Origin: an uncultured Alphaproteobacteria bacterium
GTDB lineage: Bacteria > Pseudomonadota > Alphaproteobacteria > HIMB59 > GCA-002718135
NCBI GenBank assembly: GCA_902573325.1
Contig: CACGJH010000002.1
Location: forward strand, 115,207-179,206
DNA: 64,000 nucleotides
Reading direction: 5' to 3'
Shown: positions 45,580 through 54,778 of the stretch, in pieces
Layout of the letters: every line of letters begins with the position of its first letter
Numbering within the stretch: position 1 is the first letter of the stretch
Notes under the pieces: model-generated
What the model saw: the letters and a program-made list of their open reading frames with translations, nothing else
The model's database searches: none
Told to the model about the DNA's origin: nothing
Program-made: the position numbers and the translations under genes

Positions 45580-46080
45580 ATGATAAAAGTTATTTGTGTA
45601 ACAATAATTTCCTCAATTTTTCTATTTTCTTGTAATACTATTCGAAGTAGTGCTGGTGTAGAAAGAAAAGTAATAGATGAATATAATGTAGTTGAAAATC
45701 CTCCATTAGTAATTCCGCCAAATTTTAATTTACTACCACCTGATCAAATTGAATCAAAAGATATTGATGATACCGATAGTGAGCTTGCAAAGGAAATTCT
45801 CTTTGGTCTGGATGAAGAAAGTGATGAAACACCTTCTGAAAATTCTGTTATCGACAATATTTTAAAAGAAACTGAAGCAAATCAAGTAGATAACAGCATC
45901 AGGGAAGATCTTGATGGAAACTCAGAAGATGAAATAAGCCAAGATAATACAGATGTTGAAAGTGAAAATATAGAAGAGCCAAAAAAGAAGAAAAGATTTT
46001 TCTTTTTTAACAGTAAAGAAGAAAATAAAGATGGCGAAGAAGGTGAACCTAAAAAGAAAAAAAGATTTTTCTTCTTTTAA
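45580..46080 (+). CDS. DUF3035 family predicted lipoprotein
   Basis: Protein of 166 residues with a lipoprotein signal: hydrophobic ISSIFLF then SC (Cys at about 18). The segment NPPLVIPPNFNLLPP (about 40-54) is the DUF3035 hallmark, and the family usually follows lspA in alphaproteobacteria. The rest is acidic and low-complexity, and the last 30 residues contain the ten-residue element PKKKKRFFFF twice. Function is unknown; outer-membrane or periplasmic location is likely. Confidence 0.8.
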   Translation: MIKVICVTIISSIFLFSCNTIRSSAGVERKVIDEYNVVENPPLVIPPNFNLLPPDQIESKDIDDTDSELAKEILFGLDEESDETPSENSVIDNILKETEANQVDNSIREDLDGNSEDEISQDNTDVESENIEEPKKKKRFFFFNSKEENKDGEEGEPKKKKRFFFF

Positions 46081-46088
46081 TTTTATAA

Positions 46089-47288
46089 ATGGAAATAAAA
46101 TACTTTAATTCAAATTTTGACAAAATCACTCAAAATAAAGATACTGATCAAAGTATAACTAATGTAATAGAAAAACTTCCTTCTCTGAATATTGTTTCAG
46201 ATAAAAATTTATTAGAAGAAACCATAAAAATTTCAAATCAATTTAAAGAGAAAAAGGAAAAAATAATTGTATTCGGTACAGGAGGTTCAAATTTAGGGGC
46301 AAGGGCATTAAATAATGTTATTTCAAATAATAAAATTATTTTAGAATTTTATGATAATGTTGATCCTATTAATTTTAAAAAAAATTTTCAAAATATAAAT
46401 TTTGAATCAACTGGCTTTTTAGTTGTTTCAAAGTCTGGAACTACACCTGAAACATTATCCCAATTTTCATGTCTTTATCAAATAGCAATAGAAGCTAATA
46501 AAGTTGAAGCATTTTTTTCAAATACTTTAATCATAACTGAATTTAAAGAATCCCCTCTTTTTAAAATTGCAAAAGATAATCATTGTTTACTGTTAGAGCA
46601 TCATAAAGATGTTGGAGGTAGATATTCAATATTTACCAATGTTGGGATTGTCCCTGCAATAATTTCTGGACTAAATATTAATGAACTTTTTAAAGGAGCA
46701 TCTGAAGTAATTAATAATATTGATAATTACAGACCTTATGATCTCGGAAGCTATTTAACCCAAAAAGAAAATACAAAATTTACTAATAATGTTTTAATGA
46801 CATACTCAGATTCACTTTATTTTTTTGGAAAGTGGTATTTGCAACTTTGGGCAGAAAGTATTGGAAAAAATAACAAAGGTATTACAGCAATTCATTCAGT
46901 AGGGACCACTGATCAGCATAGTCAATTACAGTTGTATTTAGATGGCCCTAAAGACAAATATTTCACCTTTGTCACTACAGATCATTCAAATAAGGGCTTA
47001 AAAATTAATAATAATATGTTTGAAGGTACTGATATTGACTATTTTAAAGATAAAACAATGGGAGATCTAATGGAAGCTGAACAGCGCGCAACCATTGAAA
47101 CTTTTAAATTAAATAATTTTAGTTTTAGAGAAATCTATATTCCTAAAATAGATGAACAAAACTTAGGTAAATTATTATCGTTTAGTATAATAGAAACAAT
47201 TGCTTGCTGTATGTATTTAGATGTTGATCCTTTTGATCAACCTGCTGTTGAACAAGGTAAAAAACTAACTAAAACTTATTTAAGATAA
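46089..47288 (+). CDS. pgi: Glucose-6-phosphate isomerase
   Basis: Isomerase of 399 residues, much shorter than the enterobacterial enzyme (about 550) but like the compact forms in some marine alphaproteobacteria. The SIS fold is seen in FGTGGSNLGARAL and SKSGTTPETL, catalytic Glu in GGRYSIFTNVG followed by HSVGTTDQHSQLQ. It interconverts glucose-6-phosphate and fructose-6-phosphate. It starts eight bases after the DUF3035 gene and its 3' end overlaps rsmD on the other strand by 9 bases. Confidence 0.9.
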   Translation: MEIKYFNSNFDKITQNKDTDQSITNVIEKLPSLNIVSDKNLLEETIKISNQFKEKKEKIIVFGTGGSNLGARALNNVISNNKIILEFYDNVDPINFKKNFQNINFESTGFLVVSKSGTTPETLSQFSCLYQIAIEANKVEAFFSNTLIITEFKESPLFKIAKDNHCLLLEHHKDVGGRYSIFTNVGIVPAIISGLNINELFKGASEVINNIDNYRPYDLGSYLTQKENTKFTNNVLMTYSDSLYFFGKWYLQLWAESIGKNNKGITAIHSVGTTDQHSQLQLYLDGPKDKYFTFVTTDHSNKGLKINNNMFEGTDIDYFKDKTMGDLMEAEQRATIETFKLNNFSFREIYIPKIDEQNLGKLLSFSIIETIACCMYLDVDPFDQPAVEQGKKLTKTYLR

Positions 47289-47840
47289 TTTAAAAAAATA
47301 AATTATTGTTTTACCGTAAGTCTTTTTTTGAAGCAGATTTAAATTTTCTGGAATCACAATATTATCTTTTACACTTGTTTCTAAGCCAATCACAGTAGTA
47401 TTTTTAATGTTACTGGATAAATTTTCTAAAAGCTTTGTTAAATTATACTTTGCATATGGTGGATCAATATAAACAACTGAAATATTCTTAAATTCTATTT
47501 CTAATTTAGAATGAATAAGGTCTTCTTCATAAATTTTAAATTGATTATTTTTACAAATACCTAAACAATTTTTTCTCAAAATTTTAAGAACTTCAATATT
47601 ATTCTCAAAAAAAATTACTTCTCTCATACCTCTAGAAATTGCCTCTAAACCCATTGTGCCAATACCTGCAAAAAGATCTAAAAAAATTTTATCTTTATAT
47701 AAATTGATTGAATTTTTGATTGCATAACTTTCAATAATTGAAAAAAAAGCTTCTCTCTTTAAAGCAGAAGTTGGTCTTACAAAATCATTAATGCTAGCTA
47801 ATTTTTTTTGTTTAAACTTTCCTCCAGTAATCTGTATCAT
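47280..47840 (-). CDS. rsmD: 16S rRNA (guanine(966)-N(2))-methyltransferase
   Basis: Methyltransferase of 186 residues. The SAM-binding LDLFAGIGTMGLEAISRG lies at about 54-71 and the catalytic IDPPYAKY at 125-132. GGKFKQKKL at the N-terminus is typical. It is translationally coupled to the upstream pseudouridine synthase (4-base overlap), an arrangement common in alphaproteobacteria. It modifies 16S rRNA in the small subunit. Confidence 0.9.
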   Translation of the reverse strand: MIQITGGKFKQKKLASINDFVRPTSALKREAFFSIIESYAIKNSINLYKDKIFLDLFAGIGTMGLEAISRGMREVIFFENNIEVLKILRKNCLGICKNNQFKIYEEDLIHSKLEIEFKNISVVYIDPPYAKYNLTKLLENLSSNIKNTTVIGLETSVKDNIVIPENLNLLQKKTYGKTIIYFFKLS

Positions 47841-48529
47841 TTGCTAATTGAATTTAATTTTTGAAATTGTCCTTCTTTAATTCTTCCAAGCTTATAAGGA
47901 CCATATCCAATTCTTATTAATTTAACTATATTCCATGAAAAATAATTACAAATATTTCTAATTTCTCTATTTTTTCCTTCTTTAAGTTTAAAAATTAACC
48001 AACTATGATTTTTTAATTTTTTTTCAAAGGCAACTTTAATTTTTTTATAACTAATTTTTTTAATTGTAATACCTTTATTTATTTTTTGTATATCAGTATT
48101 TTGTACATTGCTACTTATACAAACTCTATAGATCCTCTCAATATTTGAAGATGGGTGCTCTAAATATCTTGAATAATCACCATTATTAGTTAGTAATATC
48201 AATCCTTCACTCATATAATCCAATCTTCCAACACTTATCAATTTACCTAAATTTTTTGGCAACAGATCAAAAATTTTTTTTCTACCTAAATTATCTTTTG
48301 TACTACAAATATATTTTATTGGTTTGTATAATTTCCATACTTCAACTTTATTTATTTTTTTAACAATTTTATTATTAACTTTTACAATATCTAAATCGCT
48401 TACTTTATGACTTGGATGAACACATATTTGATTATTAATTTTAATTTTTTTTTCAACTATTAATTTTTCTGCATCTCTTCGTGAACAAATTCCAGCACTA
48501 GATAGATATTTTGAAATTCTAATATTCAC
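47837..48529 (-). CDS. RluB-type ribosomal pseudouridine synthase
   Basis: Pseudouridine synthase of 230 residues with an N-terminal S4 RNA-binding domain (RISKYLSSAGICSRRDAEKLI) and the RluB/RsuA catalytic motif GRLDYMSEGLILLTNNGD (Asp about 105). The end KEGKNREIRNICNYFSW is typical of the group. The likely target is 23S rRNA U2605 (RluB) though RsuA/RluE cannot be ruled out. It overlaps the amidotransferase-like gene upstream by 4 bases and rsmD downstream. Confidence 0.85.
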   Translation of the reverse strand: MNIRISKYLSSAGICSRRDAEKLIVEKKIKINNQICVHPSHKVSDLDIVKVNNKIVKKINKVEVWKLYKPIKYICSTKDNLGRKKIFDLLPKNLGKLISVGRLDYMSEGLILLTNNGDYSRYLEHPSSNIERIYRVCISSNVQNTDIQKINKGITIKKISYKKIKVAFEKKLKNHSWLIFKLKEGKNREIRNICNYFSWNIVKLIRIGYGPYKLGRIKEGQFQKLNSISK

Positions 48530-49224
48530 TTTGCTTCACTAATAAAATTTTTGATTATTTTTATATCATATTTTGTAATTAAAAATTCAGGATGCCATTG
48601 TAAGCCAATACACCATTTGTGTTTTTTGTGTTCTATTCCTTCAATAACACCATCATTGGCTACACATGAAACATTTAAGTCTTTACCAATTTTTTTTACT
48701 GACTGATGATGTGCACTATTAACTTTAATTTTTTGAGACCCACATATTTTATGTAATTGAGTATTGTTTGAAATATTAACACTGTGACTCGTTTGATTTC
48801 TTGGATTTTCTTGCTCATGGTTTATCGGATCTCTTTTTAAATCTTGTATTAATGTTCCACCGCATGCAACATTGATAAGTTGTGCGCCACCACAAATTCC
48901 CAATATAGGTTTGTTATATTTAAAAAAATTATTAAAAATTTTTATTTCAAAATTTGTTCTTTTATTTTTAATATTTTTAGATCGAGTATTACTTGTTTTA
49001 TATAATTTGGGATTAATATCAAAATCTCCTCCAGTAATAATTAGACCATCAATTAAATGACAAAAATCATCAATATATTTTTTTTCATGTAATAATGGAA
49101 AAGGAATAGCATTAAATTTAGTTAAGGAAGTTAAGTAATTTTCTCTCAATGCATACCATGGAAATTTTGAGTATGTTTTCTTTTTTTCACTATCAAGAGT
49201 TATTCCAATAATTGGTTTTTTCAT
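48526..49224 (-). CDS. Gamma-glutamyl-gamma-aminobutyrate hydrolase-like (peptidase C26)
   Basis: Class I glutamine-amidotransferase fold, 232 residues. The catalytic Cys is in LGICGGAQLINVACGG (C111), with His in GLQWHPE. GGDFDINP (about 65-72) is typical of PuuD-like proteins. The track start (49311) adds 29 doubtful residues; the ATG at 49224 gives MKKPIIGITLDSE, which matches the family, and is used. Probable role: hydrolysis of gamma-glutamyl-linked amines in the cytoplasm. It starts the minus-strand set with rluB-type and rsmD genes. Confidence 0.85.
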   Translation of the reverse strand: MKKPIIGITLDSEKKKTYSKFPWYALRENYLTSLTKFNAIPFPLLHEKKYIDDFCHLIDGLIITGGDFDINPKLYKTSNTRSKNIKNKRTNFEIKIFNNFFKYNKPILGICGGAQLINVACGGTLIQDLKRDPINHEQENPRNQTSHSVNISNNTQLHKICGSQKIKVNSAHHQSVKKIGKDLNVSCVANDGVIEGIEHKKHKWCIGLQWHPEFLITKYDIKIIKNFISEAK

Positions 49225-49264
49225 TATAATCCAATTATAATGTACAACATAAGTGTGTTCCAGA
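49225..49264. promoter_or_regulatory. Short divergent promoter region with a shared palindromic -10-like element
   Basis: Only 40 bases separate the amidotransferase-like gene from tadA. ATTATAAT (49234-49241) is its own reverse complement and reads as TATAAT on both strands, so the two genes may share one -10. On the minus strand the transcript would be almost leaderless. No Shine-Dalgarno is visible on either side. Confidence 0.3.
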
Positions 49265-49717
49265 ATGAACGTTGATTTTTTTATGAAAGAAGCAATTATT
49301 GAAGCAGGCAAAGCTTATAATTTAAATGAGGTTCCAGTTGGGGGTATACTTGTTGATAATACAACAAACAATATTGTAGCCAGAAGTTATAATTCAGTTA
49401 ATAAAGATAAAAATGCTATAAAGCATTGTGAATTAAATCTAATTCATGAAACTTGCGAAAAATTGAAGCTTAAATATTTAGACAATATGACATTATTTGT
49501 TACATTAGAACCATGCACAATGTGCGCTAGTGCAATAAGTGAAGTACATATTAAAAATGTTTATTTTGGTGCTTATGATGAAAAAAATGGAGGAATTGAA
49601 AAACTTCGAATTGCTTTTCAAAGAGAAAATATATTTACGCCAACTATTTACGGCGGCATTATGGAAAAAGAATGTAGCAATTTATTAAAAAAATTTTTTA
49701 AAAAAATAGATGATTGA
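49265..49717 (+). CDS. tadA: tRNA-specific adenosine deaminase
   Basis: Zinc deaminase of 150 residues that converts A34 to inosine in the tRNA-Arg anticodon. The zinc site is HCE (54-56; the family normally has HAE) and PCTMC (83-87), with the proton-shuttle Glu being E56. EVPVGGILV and GAYDEKNGG also fit TadA. The track begins at an upstream GTG (49253), but the ATG at 49265 yields MNVDFFMKEAI and is preferred. The end overlaps xseA by 8 bases. Confidence 0.9.
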   Translation: MNVDFFMKEAIIEAGKAYNLNEVPVGGILVDNTTNNIVARSYNSVNKDKNAIKHCELNLIHETCEKLKLKYLDNMTLFVTLEPCTMCASAISEVHIKNVYFGAYDEKNGGIEKLRIAFQRENIFTPTIYGGIMEKECSNLLKKFFKKIDD

Positions 49718-51041
49718 TAAAATAAATATACCCGAGTTTGAAGTTTCAGAATTTAATCAAGCATTTAAAGAAGTAATTGAATCCAACTTTAACTATGTAA
49801 GAATTAAAGGAGAGATTTCTGAGGTTAAAACTGCAACAAGAGGTCAAATTTATTTAACACTAAAAGATGAAGATTCAATTTTAAGTGGAGTTATTTGGGA
49901 TCAGAAAAAAAAATATTTAGATATAAATCCAGAAATAGGGCTAGAAATTATAGCAACTGGAAGAATCACTACTTGGTCTCGCTATAAAACTACTTACCAA
50001 ATAGATATTGATAAAATTGAAATTGCAGGAGAGGGAGCACTTTTAAAACTTATTGAAGAAAGAAAAAAAAGACTACAAAAAAAAGGCTATTTTGATGAGG
50101 ATAAAAAAATCCCATTACCTTTTTTGCCTGAGAGATTAGGTATTATTACCTCTCCTACTGGCTCTGTAGTACATGACATAATAAATAGAGTGAATGATCG
50201 TTTTCCAATGCCTTTAGATATATGGCCTGTATCTGTACAGGGTGTTGATTCAGCAGATAGTATTATAAATGCTATCGAAGGTTTCAATAAAATTAAATCT
50301 GCTAAACCAGATATTCTAATTATTGCTAGAGGTGGAGGAAGTACCGAAGATTTAATGGCATTCAATGATGAAAATCTTGCAACAAGTGTTTTTGATTCAA
50401 AAATACCAATTATTTCAGCAATAGGTCATGAAACAGATACAACAATTATTGATTTAGTATCAGATTTAAGAGCGTCTACACCAACTGCGGCAGCTGAAAA
50501 AGCTACCCCAGTTAGATTTGAATTAATAGAAAAAATTAAAAATTTACAACTTAGATTAAACTCAAAAGTTAATTCACAAATTCAGTCCAAAAAGGAAAAT
50601 TATGAATATTTAAATAAGTTTCTTAAATCTCCAAGTTTGATAGTTAATAATTATAAGGAGAAGCTTTTAGACGATTTTAAAAATTTAACATTATCAATTG
50701 AAAATAAATTTAGTATATCAAAATTGAATCTTCTTAACCTGGGAAAATCTATTGTTTCACCAGATTCATCAATAAATTTAAAACAAACAAAGATTAACAA
50801 TCTTTCAAAAAACCTTAATTTGAATATAGCCAATAATTACAAAGATAAACTTGAAAAATATAAGTCTAATATAAGATTGCTCAATTCCAATTCTATTTCT
50901 TCAAATCTTAAAAAAGGATACACAATTTTGATGAATAAAAAGAAAATTGTTAAGACAAGTAAAAAAATTACTACTGACGATCAATTATCAGTGAAGCTTA
51001 TTGATGGTTCAATTGATATAAAAGTAACAAAAATTAACTAA
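49710..51041 (+). CDS. xseA: Exodeoxyribonuclease VII large subunit
   Basis: XseA of 443 residues: N-terminal OB-fold (VRIKGEISEVKTATRGQIYLTLKD, about 31-54), catalytic region with PERLGIITSPTGSVVHDI and ARGGGSTEDLMAFNDE, then a long coiled-coil-rich part to the end. With XseB it degrades single-stranded DNA. The small subunit XseB is not next to it. It overlaps tadA at the start and the convergent acyltransferase by 8 bases at the end. Confidence 0.92.
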   Translation: MIDKINIPEFEVSEFNQAFKEVIESNFNYVRIKGEISEVKTATRGQIYLTLKDEDSILSGVIWDQKKKYLDINPEIGLEIIATGRITTWSRYKTTYQIDIDKIEIAGEGALLKLIEERKKRLQKKGYFDEDKKIPLPFLPERLGIITSPTGSVVHDIINRVNDRFPMPLDIWPVSVQGVDSADSIINAIEGFNKIKSAKPDILIIARGGGSTEDLMAFNDENLATSVFDSKIPIISAIGHETDTTIIDLVSDLRASTPTAAAEKATPVRFELIEKIKNLQLRLNSKVNSQIQSKKENYEYLNKFLKSPSLIVNNYKEKLLDDFKNLTLSIENKFSISKLNLLNLGKSIVSPDSSINLKQTKINNLSKNLNLNIANNYKDKLEKYKSNIRLLNSNSISSNLKKGYTILMNKKKIVKTSKKITTDDQLSVKLIDGSIDIKVTKIN

Positions 51042-51897
51042 ATCTTTTATGCTGCCAGAACCATTGACTAGGTTCTGCTTTAATCCACTGTTCAATCTTA
51101 TTATGAATTTCTTCCATCATCTGAGTATCATTAATTTCTAAATTATTATGATAAAGTGGCTCTAAAAATGTTAGCTCAATATTCCCATTATCAATTCTTT
51201 TATTTTGTATTGGAATTATTGGTAAGTTATATTTTCTAGCTATTTTTAAAAAACCTGTTTGTGTTTTAACTTTTTTATTAAAAAATATTACTTCTTCTCC
51301 TGAGGAGTCTTTTTGATCTATTAATAATACAATTGATAAAGAATTGTTTATTGCATCAACAACATCTTTAGCACTTTTCTTACCTTTGGGAGTATAAAAG
51401 CTATTTTTAGAAACAAGAGAATTTTGTCTAATATTAAGTATTAGTTTATCAATAAAATTGTTGTTTATGTGCCGATAAATGCCACCAATATTAATTCCAA
51501 TTCTATCTAAACCTGGAACTAATACTTCCCAATTAGATTGATGAATACTAATAAAAATTGCTTGTTTTTTGTTTTTAATAAAATCTTCTATATTTTCAAG
51601 ATTGATATATTTTATTTTATTTTTAATAAAAATATCATTTAATCTTAGAAGTTCACAAATCGTAATTCCAAGATTGTTCCAACTTTTTTTAATAATATTC
51701 TGTATTTCTTCATCTTTAAGATTCGGGAAAACATACTTACAGTTATTGATAGCTGTTTTGTTGGCTCGTGAAAATTTGCCAAAAGTTCTAAATAAAAATG
51801 ATGAGACTTTCAAAGATAGATTAAGTGGTAAAATCTTATATAAAAAATAAATAAAAATAAATCCAATATACTGTAAAAAGTAAATTATCTGTTTCAT
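51034..51897 (-). CDS. Lipid A late acyltransferase (LpxL/HtrB family)
   Basis: Membrane-anchored acyltransferase of 287 residues with an N-terminal hydrophobic segment (about 5-25). The HX4E acyltransferase motif is HQSNWE (about 118-123) and PSQWFWQHKRF near the end is characteristic. It transfers a secondary acyl chain to Kdo2-lipid IVA. It is the last gene of the minus-strand lipid A operon and overlaps lpxK by 4 bases. Whether it is LpxL, LpxM or a long-chain type cannot be told. Confidence 0.88.
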   Translation of the reverse strand: MKQIIYFLQYIGFIFIYFLYKILPLNLSLKVSSFLFRTFGKFSRANKTAINNCKYVFPNLKDEEIQNIIKKSWNNLGITICELLRLNDIFIKNKIKYINLENIEDFIKNKKQAIFISIHQSNWEVLVPGLDRIGINIGGIYRHINNNFIDKLILNIRQNSLVSKNSFYTPKGKKSAKDVVDAINNSLSIVLLIDQKDSSGEEVIFFNKKVKTQTGFLKIARKYNLPIIPIQNKRIDNGNIELTFLEPLYHNNLEINDTQMMEEIHNKIEQWIKAEPSQWFWQHKRFS

Positions 51898-52892
51898 ATT
51901 GCTAAATCATTAATTTTATTTTCTAGTACATTACTTAAAATCTCTTTTAGTAAATTTTCATCTTCAAATTTTATTTCACCATTAAGTGTGCTGACTAAAG
52001 AACGATATGATTTTGGTATTCTTACAAAATCTTTTTTTGTAGTAACCAATACAGATTTTGTAAGATTAGCATTCTCTGCAAGATTTAACATATCATTTTC
52101 ATCAAATATATGATGATCTGGATAGCTAATTTTTTTTTCTAAAATAGCGCCTTGTTCACTTAGTGAATTATAAAATTTTTCAGGATAAGCAATGCCTGCA
52201 AAAGCTGTTACTTTTTGGTTTTTATAAATTTTATTATCTGTACTAATTTGAAATTTTGCATAAATAATAGGAACAGTGCTAGGAATTTTATCTTTAACAT
52301 CTTGAGCAATTTCACCAATTACAATTACTAAATTTGCTCTAGAAATACCTCTTGATATGCTTTCCCTAAGAGGTCCAGAGGGAATAACTCGTTTATTTCC
52401 AAATCCTTGTTCACCATTAATTACTATAATTGAAAAATCTTTTTGAAGAGCTGGATTTTGAAAGCCATCATCCATAATTATACAGTCAGCACCTTTTTCT
52501 TTAGCTAAAATAAATGATTTATTTCTATCCTGTCCAATCCAAGTTGGAGCAACTTCAGCTAGCAACAAAGATTCATCTCCAACACTTTTTGCCGAATGCC
52601 ATTCTTTAACGAGAACATTAGATGTTTCAACTCCACCATAACCCCTTGAAACAAAGTGAGGATTGTATCCATTAAGTTTTAATAAATTTCCAATTTTTAA
52701 TGCAACAGGTGTTTTACCAGCACCTCCCACCACTATATTCCCAATACAAATTACAGGAATTCCAGAAGATGTTTTTCTACTAACAAAATTTCTTATTTTA
52801 GTTCCAAATCTAAATAGTAATGAGAGTGGATATAAGGAATTTGATAAGTATGTGTCATTTTTTTTATACCAAAATTTAGGAGCTTTAAGCAT
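51894..52892 (-). CDS. lpxK: Tetraacyldisaccharide 4'-kinase
   Basis: LpxK of 332 residues, the P-loop kinase that phosphorylates the lipid A disaccharide at position 4'. The Walker A region is GNIVVGGAGKTPVA, followed by SRGYGG and later DDGFQNPAL. The track starts at 52970 inside waaA; the ATG at 52892, one base after the waaA stop, gives MLKAPKFWYKK and fits the family start. A hydrophobic membrane anchor follows at about 15-30. Confidence 0.9.
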   Translation of the reverse strand: MLKAPKFWYKKNDTYLSNSLYPLSLLFRFGTKIRNFVSRKTSSGIPVICIGNIVVGGAGKTPVALKIGNLLKLNGYNPHFVSRGYGGVETSNVLVKEWHSAKSVGDESLLLAEVAPTWIGQDRNKSFILAKEKGADCIIMDDGFQNPALQKDFSIIVINGEQGFGNKRVIPSGPLRESISRGISRANLVIVIGEIAQDVKDKIPSTVPIIYAKFQISTDNKIYKNQKVTAFAGIAYPEKFYNSLSEQGAILEKKISYPDHHIFDENDMLNLAENANLTKSVLVTTKKDFVRIPKSYRSLVSTLNGEIKFEDENLLKEILSNVLENKINDLAI

Positions 52893-52893
52893 T

Positions 52894-54114
52894 TTAATTA
52901 ATGTACTTTTCGATGTCTTTGAAAAGTTTTTCTTTTTCAAAGAAAGATCTATTAGAAAAATCAAGTGCATTTGCTTGAATTTTTTTTACTTCAAAATTAT
53001 TATTTAGTAATTCTTTCATCTTTACATCAATATCTTCAAACTTATTTACCATTATACATGAATTTGCTTTTACCATATCTTCGTAAATATTAGTCCAATT
53101 ATCAACATAATTACCGCTTATAATAGCACATCCATAACTTGCAGGCTCTATAGGATTATGTCCACCAATATTTTTTAAAAAAGAACCACCTAAAATAACT
53201 AAATCACTAATTTTAAAATATTGATCTAATTTTCCAAAAGTATCAATTACTACGATATTATTTTCTTCAATTTCTTTTTCAGATTCTATAGAAATATTAA
53301 ATCCCTCTTTATTTAATTCTTGCTTAATTTTATTAATTCTTTCTGGATGCCTTGGTGCAAGATAAATTTTTAAATTAAATTCATGTATTGTTTTTTTAAT
53401 ACATTTAATTATTTCTTTTTCTTCATTAGAATGAGTACTTGCAATCATAATAGTATTTGATTGATCTTTATTTATTGAAGAATTATTTTTATTCTTAGCT
53501 AATTTTAAATTTCCAATATAGTCAATTTGTAAGTTTGTTAATTCTTGAATTCTTTTTTTGTCATCTTTGCTTTGTGCAAAAATTTTATTAAAACTCTTTA
53601 ATGAATTTCTGTAGAAATTTTTTGTATTTTTCCATTTTTTAAAAGAAGTTGGAGAAATCCTTGCATTTACATATAAACAATTGATATTTTTAACTCTAAT
53701 TTTATTAAGCATATTTGGCCAAATATCTGACTCTATCCATAGAATCAGATTTGGTTTCCAAAAGTTCAAAAATCTTGAACACCACAGAGACACATCAAAT
53801 GGGATGTATTGATGGATAATTTTATTTTTATAAAACTCCTCAATATATTCTGCTGAAGATTTTGTTGTTGTAGTAACTAAAATATCAAATACTTTATGAT
53901 ACCGTTCTATAATTAAATCTGAAGATTTAAATTCGCCAATACTTGCTGCATGTATCCATAAAATTTTTTTCTCATTATTTTTTTTTACTGTTGGTTTCCC
54001 AAACCTTTCAACAAATCTTAGCCTATCCTCCTTTTTTCTATAGATACGAATAAAAATATTAAAAATAATTACTGGTATGAGAAGAGTACTGAGTATTTGA
54101 TATATTCTAAGCAT
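52894..54114 (-). CDS. waaA: 3-deoxy-D-manno-octulosonic-acid (Kdo) transferase
   Basis: Glycosyltransferase (GT30) of 406 residues with an N-terminal membrane anchor (about 5-25), HAASIGE (about 55-61, catalytic Glu), ESDIWPN (about 128-134) and GGSFLKNIGGHNPIEP in the C-terminal nucleotide-sugar domain. It attaches Kdo to lipid IVA. It is encoded between the DUF374 protein and lpxK, with an 8-base overlap with the former. Confidence 0.92.
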   Translation of the reverse strand: MLRIYQILSTLLIPVIIFNIFIRIYRKKEDRLRFVERFGKPTVKKNNEKKILWIHAASIGEFKSSDLIIERYHKVFDILVTTTTKSSAEYIEEFYKNKIIHQYIPFDVSLWCSRFLNFWKPNLILWIESDIWPNMLNKIRVKNINCLYVNARISPTSFKKWKNTKNFYRNSLKSFNKIFAQSKDDKKRIQELTNLQIDYIGNLKLAKNKNNSSINKDQSNTIMIASTHSNEEKEIIKCIKKTIHEFNLKIYLAPRHPERINKIKQELNKEGFNISIESEKEIEENNIVVIDTFGKLDQYFKISDLVILGGSFLKNIGGHNPIEPASYGCAIISGNYVDNWTNIYEDMVKANSCIMVNKFEDIDVKMKELLNNNFEVKKIQANALDFSNRSFFEKEKLFKDIEKYIN

Positions 54115-54778
54115 TTAGATTTTTTTCTGCTGATTCCATGCAATCATTAATTTTTCCTTCCAAGAAATTCTTATATTTATCTAAATCATCATCTTTAGTA
54201 GAAGAAGGAATATTAATTGGCTCACCCCAGACAAATCTACATTTTGAAAATGGATATGTAATTAAAAATGAGTCCCAAGATTTAAGTTTAAGATTTTTAC
54301 TTGAAGCAAAACCAAGTGGTATAATTGGGACTTGAGAATGAATTGCAATTTTTATAATTCCTTCTGAGACTTTCTTATTTGGTCCTCTCGGTCCATCAGG
54401 AGTAATACCAATATAATTTCTATCTTTTAAAATTTTAAATACTTTCCTTAATGAAGGTGATTTATTTTTTGACATTATAGAAACATTTTTTAAATTAAAA
54501 TGACCTGCAATATATGCACCAAATCGACCATCACTATGACTAGATGCCAACATATTTAACACAGCTTTACTTTTCCATACGTGTCCTATCATCATCAATT
54601 GACCATGCCAAAATGCTAAAATAAAAGGTTTATTCTCTCTCCACAATTTTTCTGGTAATTCAGAGTTTATAATCTGTATTTTAGAAGTGTAACATACGAA
54701 TAAGATATATAGGTAACCTATAAATGCCAAAATTTTTTGAGATATAGAAAATTTAAAAATTTTTTTTTTAAAACTCAT
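54107..54778 (-). CDS. DUF374 lysophospholipid acyltransferase-family protein
   Basis: Protein of 223 residues with an N-terminal hydrophobic segment, AFWHGQ (about 54-59, acyltransferase-like His) and TPDGPRGP (about 123-130), the hallmarks of DUF374. These proteins sit with waaA and msbA in many alphaproteobacteria and are thought to be acyltransferases of the envelope, but the substrate is not settled. It overlaps msbA by 11 bases and waaA by 8. Confidence 0.85.
   Translation of the reverse strand: MSFKKKIFKFSISQKILAFIGYLYILFVCYTSKIQIINSELPEKLWRENKPFILAFWHGQLMMIGHVWKSKAVLNMLASSHSDGRFGAYIAGHFNLKNVSIMSKNKSPSLRKVFKILKDRNYIGITPDGPRGPNKKVSEGIIKIAIHSQVPIIPLGFASSKNLKLKSWDSFLITYPFSKCRFVWGEPINIPSSTKDDDLDKYKNFLEGKINDCMESAEKNLNA

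Noticed and set aside
47280-47288. pgi/rsmD overlap as a sign of truncation
   Set aside because: Convergent short overlaps are common in this compact sequence and both proteins are complete.
46089-47288. Short Pgi as a broken gene
   Set aside because: All SIS-domain and catalytic motifs are present in order and the frame is intact; compact Pgi forms exist.
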